DNA of 12,499 nucleotides, taken from the NCBI GenBank assembly GCA_046710875.1, contig JBKEHQ010000038.1:1-12499 (forward strand). Direction: 5' to 3'. The notes below the pieces were generated by a model. That model searched no databases, was not told the DNA's origin, and saw only the letters and a list, made by a program, of their open reading frames with translations. The first letter of the stretch is position 1, and every line of letters begins with the position of its first letter. The position numbers and the translations under genes were made by a program. The stretch comes from MGIIb-O3 sp046710875 (GTDB taxonomy: Archaea > Thermoplasmatota > Poseidoniia > Poseidoniales > Thalassarchaeaceae). Shown in pieces: positions 6,678 to 12,499 of the stretch.

Positions 6678-7895
6678 ATGTCAATAAAATTTAAATCTAT
6701 ATTAATTATAATTAGTATTTCCTTATCTGGCTGTACAGGTATCTTGGACGATGATGACGATGATGATGGATTTTTAGATAATGCAGATTCATTCCCAAAT
6801 GATCCTGAAGAATGGTCAGATAATGATAGTGATGGTACCGGCGATAATGCAGATCAAGACGATGATAATGATGGATATGAGGATTTAATTGAAATGGATT
6901 GTTTGTCAGATCCATTGAATTCATCTTCAATACCTTTGGATAATGATGATGACAGTATTTGCGATTCTATCGATGAAGATATTGATGGTGATGAATTACC
7001 AAATGCTTGGGAAATTTTACATGGTTTTGATCCTTATGATGCTGCAGATAAGCTTGTTTGTCACAATGAATCACGTTATTGTCTAAGGACATATGATGAT
7101 TTTACTTTTGCCGAGACTCATAATTCATTCTCTACTGTCGAGGACGGAGTTTGGATGGCTGTCAATCATATGACGTCTCTGGAAGCACAATGGAATGGAG
7201 GAATAAGGGCATTTATGTTAGATACTCACCATCTTTCTAAAGAAGAAACCACCGATTCTGATGTACGTTTTTGCCATGGCGACCCAAATTCAGATTTTTT
7301 ACATCCATGTTCATACTCTGAAGTCAATGCTCATTTATGGTTGGATAAATTACACTCATTGATGAATAATAGCACAGGCGATGTTGTTACAATTTTGCTT
7401 GAAAATTACATACCTGCAAACCACTTATCCTCATTATTCAATCACAGCGGACTATTAGAATTAGCATACATTCATGATTCTTATTCCCCTTGGCCTACAT
7501 TAGGTGAAATGATTATTTCGGGTAAAAGGTTAGTTATTTTTTGGGATTGGCAATTTGACCAAGAATATCCTTGGTTACATCATGCATGGACTCACAGTTG
7601 GGATACTCCATATGGGGAAAATGATCAGTCTGAAATGTCTTGTAAATTAGGCAGAGGAGATCAAAATCAACCAGTTTGGCATCTTAATAACTGGCTCAGT
7701 AGCATCTATGGTTTCGCAGACCCCATACGATCAAAACAAGTAAATGAATATGATACATTATTACAAAGAACACTAGAATGCTGGGAGGAAAATAATAATC
7801 GTCCAACATTTGTAGCTGTAGATTTCTGGGAAGATGGAGAATTAACTAATGTAACTAAATTCATTAATAATTTGGATCATTGGTCAGATAATTAA
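6678..7895 (+). CDS. Secreted lipoprotein: calcium-binding Asp-rich repeats plus PI-PLC-like phosphodiesterase domain
   Basis: Predicted surface-anchored phosphodiesterase of 405 residues. Residues 1-19 are a lipoprotein signal: Lys-containing start, a hydrophobic run, then the lipobox LSGC with Cys19. Residues about 23-120 carry thrombospondin type 3-like calcium-binding repeats (DSFPNDPEEW, DSDGTGDNAD, DDDNDGYED, DIDGDELPNAWE). From about 140 onward there is a PI-PLC X-like TIM-barrel pattern: ETHNSF with the candidate catalytic His148, GGIRAFMLDTHH, RFCHG with the second His200, VVTILLEN, KRLVIFWDW and AVDFWEDGE. Such domains cleave phosphodiesters; the substrate here is unknown. ATG 6678 is preferred over TTG 6660 because it puts the basic residues directly before the hydrophobic core and has GTGAT 3 nt ahead. 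The 18-nt gap after PPK2 suggests one operon. The repeat style is typical of Poseidoniales surface proteins. Confidence 0.85.
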   Translation: MSIKFKSILIIISISLSGCTGILDDDDDDDGFLDNADSFPNDPEEWSDNDSDGTGDNADQDDDNDGYEDLIEMDCLSDPLNSSSIPLDNDDDSICDSIDEDIDGDELPNAWEILHGFDPYDAADKLVCHNESRYCLRTYDDFTFAETHNSFSTVEDGVWMAVNHMTSLEAQWNGGIRAFMLDTHHLSKEETTDSDVRFCHGDPNSDFLHPCSYSEVNAHLWLDKLHSLMNNSTGDVVTILLENYIPANHLSSLFNHSGLLELAYIHDSYSPWPTLGEMIISGKRLVIFWDWQFDQEYPWLHHAWTHSWDTPYGENDQSEMSCKLGRGDQNQPVWHLNNWLSSIYGFADPIRSKQVNEYDTLLQRTLECWEENNNRPTFVAVDFWEDGELTNVTKFINNLDHWSDN

Positions 7896-7940
7896 TTAAA
7901 TATCAATTCCAAATAAACCCAAAGCAGATTATGTATTACT

Positions 7941-7966
7941 GCATCGCATAAGCTATGCAAAGATGC
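7941..7966 (+). repeat. Strong imperfect hairpin over the methyltransferase start
   Basis: The 5' arm GCATCGCATA (7941-7950) pairs with TATGC (7954-7958) and GATGC (7962-7966), leaving a 3-nt loop AGC and a 3-nt bulge AAA. All ten base pairs are Watson-Crick. The ATG at 7955 lies inside the 3' arm. It could limit translation or act as a binding site, or make the downstream ATG 7994 the used start. Confidence 0.5.
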
Positions 7967-8671
7967 GGAGTCAAAGAAGTCTCGACTGCGTTCATGTCCA
8001 ATGAAAGCATTTCTCTAATACTTGTTTTAAGGGATACTCAGGACTCAGAAGTACTAAGATTAATACAACTTGCAAAAGAAAATAATATTCCAATTAAGGA
8101 AGGTTCCGAGAGAGATTTATGGAGGATGGCCAGAGATAACAAAGGTGAGATAAAACCTAAAATTTTAGCACTTGTAGGCCGAAATCCCTATGCTGAAATT
8201 GAGGAAATTTTTTCTAATGGTGGTTTAGTTTGGTTACTTGCAGGTGCAAAATACCCTGTAAATATAGGATTTACAATAAGAACTGCTGAAGTTAGTGGGG
8301 CGAATGCAGTTTTTATCGATAGTGAACTTAATAATACTGAGAGAAAGGGTGCTGTAAGGGCATCTATGAAAGCACACCGTTTCATCCCAATCCATTGGAT
8401 AAATGGCGAAACTATTGTGGATAAAGCGAAATCTAATGGTTTTAAGATTATTTCAATAGAGGACATAGGAACTAAAACGCCATGGGATGAAAATCTAACT
8501 GGAAATATAATGTTAATAATAGGTGGTGAAAGGGCTGGAATCTCAGATGCTATTCTTCAAAAATCTGATAGTATTTTAAAAATACCAATGACCGGCTTCG
8601 TCCCATCTTTTAACCTTCAAGCCCCAATGGCTATAGTTGCAGCAGAAGCACAAAGGCAAAGATCTAATTAA
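7955..8671 (+). CDS. SpoU/TrmH-family RNA 2'-O-ribose methyltransferase
   Basis: SAM-dependent methyltransferase of the SPOUT class that methylates a ribose 2'-OH in tRNA or rRNA. The 238-residue product has an N-terminal region (1-75) that looks like the RNA-binding domain of RlmB/TrmH-type enzymes (CGVKEVSTAF, then ISLILVL, NNIPIKEGS). The knotted catalytic domain follows. Motif 1 is PVNIGFTIRTAE (101-112, N103 and R109), motif 2 IIGGERAGIS (188-197) and motif 3 IPMTGFVPSFNLQAPMAI (210-227, with Asn220). The specific nucleotide target cannot be told. ATG 7955 keeps the N-terminal GVKEV segment that aligns with the family; ATG 7994 would remove 13 residues. A hairpin covers the first start. 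It lies 59 bp after the lipoprotein gene and is closed by an oligo-T tract. Confidence 0.92.
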   Translation: MQRCGVKEVSTAFMSNESISLILVLRDTQDSEVLRLIQLAKENNIPIKEGSERDLWRMARDNKGEIKPKILALVGRNPYAEIEEIFSNGGLVWLLAGAKYPVNIGFTIRTAEVSGANAVFIDSELNNTERKGAVRASMKAHRFIPIHWINGETIVDKAKSNGFKIISIEDIGTKTPWDENLTGNIMLIIGGERAGISDAILQKSDSILKIPMTGFVPSFNLQAPMAIVAAEAQRQRSN

Positions 8672-8680
8672 TTTTTTTTT
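8672..8680 (+). terminator. Oligo-T transcription terminator
   Basis: Nine consecutive T residues on the plus strand begin directly after the methyltransferase TAA. Euryarchaeal RNA polymerase terminates at U-rich tracts without needing a hairpin. It separates this gene from the aconitase X gene 70 bp downstream. Confidence 0.6.
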
Positions 8681-8749
8681 CAATTTCTTCCATTGATTGG
8701 AAAATCTATTTACCCCTAATTTGATGGTACTTCACCTACTCCTAGGCAT

Positions 8750-10492
8750 GTGGAGATACCTGATGAACTTGCATCGATGCTTAAAGGAGAGCATGGCCCG
8801 ACTAAGCAAAAAGCAGCACGTTTAGTTGTAGATCTAGCAGCAACTGCATCCGCTACGAAATTCATTAAATGCGATAACTCTCATGTTTCTGGTGTTAGTG
8901 TAATAACAGGGGGGCATGGCTTACGTAGATTTCTTTCTGACCTTTCAGGAGATCCTCAAGGAAAAGTAGTAATTCCAACAACACTTAATTCAGCTGGTTG
9001 CGATTTAGAAAAAATTGAAGATATGGACATAGACTATCCTGATTTTTTAAAATACCAATTTGAAATTGTTCAAGCATATTCTGAAATGGGCATCAATGCA
9101 ACACTTTCATGCACGCCCTACGATCAAGGAATTGATTCTGTTAATGGATTTGGTTCTTGGGCTGAATCAAATGCAGTATGCTTCTCAAATTCTTATACTT
9201 CATTAATCACAAATCGTGAATCAGGTCTTTCCGCAATTGCTACTTCTTTAACTGGATGGGCCCCTTATTGGGGATTACATATTCCAAAAAATCGTATTCC
9301 GAACATTCTTGTAAAAGTGAAATGCGATATGTCGGATACTACTGATTGGAGTATACTCGGAGATTGGATGGGTAAGCAAATAAGGCCAGATTGGAATTTA
9401 CCCTGGGGCCCAATGCCATATATTACTGGTTTACCAGAGATAATTTCATTTGAAATGCGTAAAGCACTTACTGCTGCTGCTGCTAATTATGGATGCCCGA
9501 TGCTTTGGATAGAAGGGCATACAAATTCTCCTGAATCTAATAATTACCAAGGTGAAATAGTATTTGATAAATCAGAACTCTCTGATAGATATTTGGAACT
9601 TTCTCCAAAAGGTATTGTTGATTTAGTAGTAATAGGATGCCCTCAAGCAAGTGTGGGAGAGGCAAGAGCAACCGCGGCAGCATCTAGGGCACGAATGGAA
9701 CTAGGTGAACAAATTAATAATAAACGATTATGGCTTTTCACAAGCCGGTATAATTATGATATTTTGGAATCAGATGGGACAGTTGGAATATTGGAAGAAG
9801 CAGGCGCATTGATTCTAAAAGATACATGCCCGGAAGTTACTCCATACAATAGAAATCATTACAATCATATTCTAACAAATTCATTAAAGGCTGAACATTA
9901 TTTAACTAGTGGGCTTAATCGTATGCCTACAAGCGTAGCAAATATTTACGATTGTGTAGCACACGCATTCGATGATAAATTACTTACAGGGCCAAGGCCG
10001 GCATTAAGTTCTAAATCATCAAAAAATATTGAATCGGCAAAAACACATCAAAAATCAAATATTACAATTTCCGGGCAAGGTCTACCGAGTCAAAGTAAAT
10101 GGAAGGTTACTGGTAAGGCTTTAGTGACAGATGTCCCAATTACATATTTGGGATACGTAAATAGGGATACAGGAGTAATCGAAGAAAAAGGACACCCTCT
10201 TGACGGAGTTGCGATTGAAGATACCATTCTAATTTATCCAAAAGGATCAGGTTCTACTGTAGCGCCATTTGTTCTGATGGGCCTTATTTATACAAACAAG
10301 GGGCCAAAAGCCATAGTAAATACTGACGTTTGCCCCTTAACACTCCCTGCAACTTCTTTACTGAATCTCCCATATTCATATGGTTTCAGTTCCGATCCAA
10401 CAATGTTGATAAACACCGGTGATGAAGTGGAAATGTCCCTTAAAGATGGAATCACACAGTTAAAAGTCTTAGTACGAAATAGCGAGGATTGA
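8750..10492 (+). CDS. Aconitase X-family dehydratase, large and swivel parts in one chain; candidate phosphomevalonate dehydratase
   Basis: A 580-residue single-chain aconitase X protein. In archaea the two-subunit form dehydrates mevalonate 5-phosphate to trans-anhydromevalonate 5-phosphate for isoprenoid lipids. Bacterial relatives act on hydroxyproline, so the substrate is inferred. Residues 1 to about 410 form the catalytic part (GEHGPTKQKAARLVV near the start). Three candidate Fe-S ligand cysteines are Cys121 in SCTPY, Cys297 in IGCPQAS and Cys360 in DTCPE. A low-complexity linker (about 412-437) leads to the swivel domain (about 445-580), with HPLDGVAIEDTILIYPKGSGS (P497 to S502), a conserved substrate-binding loop, and TDVCPL. 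Start is GTG 8750; an ATG two bases upstream is out of frame. No mevalonate-pathway genes are visible nearby. The tgt-like gene starts 26 nt downstream; the stop is a tandem TGA TGA. Confidence 0.88.
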   Translation: MEIPDELASMLKGEHGPTKQKAARLVVDLAATASATKFIKCDNSHVSGVSVITGGHGLRRFLSDLSGDPQGKVVIPTTLNSAGCDLEKIEDMDIDYPDFLKYQFEIVQAYSEMGINATLSCTPYDQGIDSVNGFGSWAESNAVCFSNSYTSLITNRESGLSAIATSLTGWAPYWGLHIPKNRIPNILVKVKCDMSDTTDWSILGDWMGKQIRPDWNLPWGPMPYITGLPEIISFEMRKALTAAAANYGCPMLWIEGHTNSPESNNYQGEIVFDKSELSDRYLELSPKGIVDLVVIGCPQASVGEARATAAASRARMELGEQINNKRLWLFTSRYNYDILESDGTVGILEEAGALILKDTCPEVTPYNRNHYNHILTNSLKAEHYLTSGLNRMPTSVANIYDCVAHAFDDKLLTGPRPALSSKSSKNIESAKTHQKSNITISGQGLPSQSKWKVTGKALVTDVPITYLGYVNRDTGVIEEKGHPLDGVAIEDTILIYPKGSGSTVAPFVLMGLIYTNKGPKAIVNTDVCPLTLPATSLLNLPYSYGFSSDPTMLINTGDEVEMSLKDGITQLKVLVRNSED

Positions 10493-10518
10493 TGACTAAA
10501 AACCCTGTCTGACACACT

Positions 10519-12499
10519 ATGCCTAGTCCTCCTAAGCCCCAACCTTGTCAAGATCATGATTTGGGAAAATTCGAGATATTGATTAGGGATGGAGCATCAA
10601 GAATTGGCCGCTTACATACTAAACATGGTTCACTAAATACGCCTATGCTTTTGCCAGTTATCAATCCAAATATTAGGACAATAGAACCAAGAGAAATGTG
10701 GGATGAATTCGGAATTCAAGGGATAATAACAAATTCATACATAATGTGGAAGCATGATAAATTGAAACAATCAGTTCTTTCAAAAGGTGTTCATGAACTT
10801 CTGGATTTCCCGGGAGTAATAGTGACCGATTCGGGGACATTCCAATCTTATATTTATGGAGATGTTGAAGTTGGAGTTTCTGAAATTGTAAAGTTTCAGA
10901 AAGATATAGGTGTAGATGTAGGTACTATGCTAGATATTTTCGGCCGCCCGGATATGTCTCGAAAGGAACTTGAATATGCCGTAGAAGAAACTGCAAATCG
11001 TGCTATTGAATCCTTGGATGTTGCCGGAAATAACATGCTTCTAAATGGCCCAATCCAAGGAGGATTACATGAAGACCTTCGTGCATTATCAGGTTCTTTG
11101 ATGTCTTCTATGGAGGGGGCGTATCGAAATTTTACAATTCATCCAATTGGAGGAATTGTTCCACTCATGGAAAATCAGAGATATAAGGAATTATTCCAAA
11201 TATTACTGGCTTCAAAATCAGAATTACCTCATAATCGTCCAATACATTTCTTTGGTTGCGGGCATCCTTTACTATTTCCACTTTCAATAGCTTTAGGGGT
11301 TGATGTTTTTGATAGTGCTGCCTATGTACTATTTGCAAGGGATGATAGATTGCTGACTCCTAATGGAACTGTAAAATTAAAAGATATCATTGAATGGCCA
11401 ATTAGTTCTCGAACTCTTTTTGGTACAAGTCCAGAGCAAGTTAGAAATATGGATAAGAATGATCGAACAATTCTACTATCTCGTCATAATTTAGAAATTA
11501 CACAAGCTGAATTATCTAGATGCAGGGAAGCAATAAGGGATGGAAAAATATGGCAATTAGCCGAACAAAGAAGTCATAGTTCTCCCCAATTAAGAACAGC
11601 ATTTCTGTGGGTTCTTGATCAATTAGCCGATCCAGATGAAGGGCCAGTTGGGGAATCTATTTTGGATATGATATCATCTACTAATCCAGTTAGAAAAGGC
11701 GGCGAATCAATAAGTCATGATATAGAACTACGCCCTCATATATTACATCTTCAAGCACTTTTGGCTACTAGATGGAAAGCCCCTGGGTCTTGGTGGGATG
11801 GTTCTACTTCAGATCCAAAAAGATTGTTAATCATAAAAAAAACTGCACCCCCTTGGAGGATAACATCACTAGATACTATTATCAATTCCCTAATTGAATT
11901 ACCTAATACGATTCCCCTAATAATGACCCCACTTGGAATAATCCCATTCTCTTTTGAGGATTTGTCCCCCTGGTGTCATCTTAATGGCTCAAATGAGATG
12001 TGGAATATAGAATACGATGATGATGAAATAATTGAATCCTTATTAGATTTGGGCTTAGAAGATATACCTTATATTACAATTTCTCCAGAATCTACATCGG
12101 AACTAAATCCCCCTAAGAATCAAGAAATTAGAAATTGGCTGGATAGATGTGCTATAGTAGATAAATTGGCATTATTATGCTCAATAAATCCCAATGATGG
12201 ATGTAAATTTACAAATGATATGTCTAGTAGGAAGTCAACTACTGATAGGATGGTTAATGTTTATTCAGATGGAGTTCATGTTCTTTCTCCACGTTTATCT
12301 GATGGCGGAATTTCTTTAACGATTGAAGGTGCTAAAATTCTTTCATCGATGTATCCACAAATTCCGTCTTTTGATTCTGAAGTTGAATATTCGGATTTCC
12401 AAGGGATTCCAAAAGTTTGTATTATTGATGATGCAGTGCCATTTGTTGGTATTGGAAGAAATGTAATGCAGGGATATATAACTGGGGCCGATGATCATA
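10519..12499 (+). CDS. tgtA: Archaeal tRNA-guanine transglycosylase (archaeosine synthesis), 3' end outside window
   Basis: Exchanges guanine for preQ0 at position 15 of archaeal tRNA, the first step to archaeosine. The frame from ATG 10519 is open for 660 codons to the window edge. Visible blocks are TDSGTFQSYIYGDVEV with the candidate general base Asp104, MLDIFGRPDMS, GPIQGGLHEDLR, IGGIVPLME, FGCGHPLLFPL and the nucleophile Asp265 in VFDSAAY. The zinc motif is abnormal: where the family has PCSCPVC this protein has PISSRTL (294-300), while the fourth ligand His323 in SRHNL remains. TPLGIIPFSFEDLSPW marks the archaeal C-terminal extension, and a PUA domain starts near residue 631 (CIIDDAVPFVGIGRNVMQGY) and is cut off. 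ATG 10519 has no Shine-Dalgarno; ACTAAAAAC about 20 bp ahead may be a TATA element. With both Asp kept it is probably active rather than an ArcS paralogue. Confidence 0.93.
   Translation, partial: MPSPPKPQPCQDHDLGKFEILIRDGASRIGRLHTKHGSLNTPMLLPVINPNIRTIEPREMWDEFGIQGIITNSYIMWKHDKLKQSVLSKGVHELLDFPGVIVTDSGTFQSYIYGDVEVGVSEIVKFQKDIGVDVGTMLDIFGRPDMSRKELEYAVEETANRAIESLDVAGNNMLLNGPIQGGLHEDLRALSGSLMSSMEGAYRNFTIHPIGGIVPLMENQRYKELFQILLASKSELPHNRPIHFFGCGHPLLFPLSIALGVDVFDSAAYVLFARDDRLLTPNGTVKLKDIIEWPISSRTLFGTSPEQVRNMDKNDRTILLSRHNLEITQAELSRCREAIRDGKIWQLAEQRSHSSPQLRTAFLWVLDQLADPDEGPVGESILDMISSTNPVRKGGESISHDIELRPHILHLQALLATRWKAPGSWWDGSTSDPKRLLIIKKTAPPWRITSLDTIINSLIELPNTIPLIMTPLGIIPFSFEDLSPWCHLNGSNEMWNIEYDDDEIIESLLDLGLEDIPYITISPESTSELNPPKNQEIRNWLDRCAIVDKLALLCSINPNDGCKFTNDMSSRKSTTDRMVNVYSDGVHVLSPRLSDGGISLTIEGAKILSSMYPQIPSFDSEVEYSDFQGIPKVCIIDDAVPFVGIGRNVMQGYITGADDH

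Noticed and set aside
6747..6768. GAT/GAC-rich stretch as a simple sequence repeat or assembly artefact
   Set aside because: It encodes an Asp-rich calcium-binding segment in frame with the signal peptide and the downstream domain.
10288..10557. Minus-strand open frame of 89 codons across the aconitase X/tgtA junction
   Set aside because: It is antisense to the conserved swivel domain, has no start signal and its product has no protein-like features.
10519..12499. ArcS (TgtA2) instead of TgtA
   Set aside because: Both catalytic Asp residues and the preQ0-pocket blocks are present, and the ArcS-specific PCxxxKPY-type motif is not seen.
1..12499. tRNA or rRNA genes, CRISPR arrays, insertion sequences, integrase or att sites
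   Set aside because: Gaps between genes are all about 105 bases or less. I found no cloverleaf, regularly spaced repeats, transposase motifs or terminal repeats.

Overview
The window is an AT-rich, gene-dense stretch of an archaeal chromosome, most likely a planktonic marine euryarchaeon of the Poseidoniales (Marine Group II). The archaeal calls rest on a short archaeal-type triosephosphate isomerase, an archaeal tRNA-guanine transglycosylase with a C-terminal PUA domain, an aconitase X-type dehydratase, TATA-like boxes close to start codons and a U-tract terminator. The Poseidoniales assignment rests on a secreted lipoprotein whose Asp-rich, FP-D-rich calcium-binding repeats are typical of that lineage as I remember it. 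A bacterial-style succinyl-CoA synthetase and a PPK2 polyphosphate kinase fit an aerobic marine heterotroph carrying bacterial-type genes. This taxonomic call is inference.

Layout: (1) 1-1714, minus strand: sucC and the 5' part of sucD, ADP-forming succinyl-CoA synthetase, overlapping as TAATG; sucD leaves the left edge. (2) 1816-3485, plus: sugar-phosphate nucleotidyltransferase, then triosephosphate isomerase. (3) 3534-5007, plus: three tightly packed small, charged, helix-rich proteins of no family I recognise. (4) 5014-5739, minus: an unrecognised multi-pass membrane protein, convergent with region 3 and divergent from region 5. (5) 5817-7895, plus: PPK2 kinase followed 18 nt later by a lipoprotein with Ca-binding repeats and a PI-PLC-like phosphodiesterase domain. 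(6) 7955-8671, plus: SpoU/TrmH-family RNA 2'-O-methyltransferase, ended by an oligo-T tract. (7) 8750-12499, plus: single-chain aconitase X (candidate phosphomevalonate dehydratase) and archaeosine TGT, which runs off the right edge.

Most of the window is housekeeping: TCA cycle, glycolysis/gluconeogenesis, nucleotide-sugar supply, tRNA and rRNA modification, probably isoprenoid precursor synthesis. The parts that deserve attention are the coiled-coil trio, the PPK2/phosphodiesterase-lipoprotein pair, the fused aconitase X, a TgtA-like enzyme that keeps both catalytic Asp residues but has lost the three zinc-binding Cys positions, and a strong hairpin that covers a predicted start codon of the methyltransferase. 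First genes of transcription units mostly lack a Shine-Dalgarno site and sit about 25-40 nt after a TATA-like box, while several internal genes have clear G-rich Shine-Dalgarno sites. No gene-free stretch exceeds about 105 bases, and I see no tRNA, rRNA, CRISPR array or mobile element.
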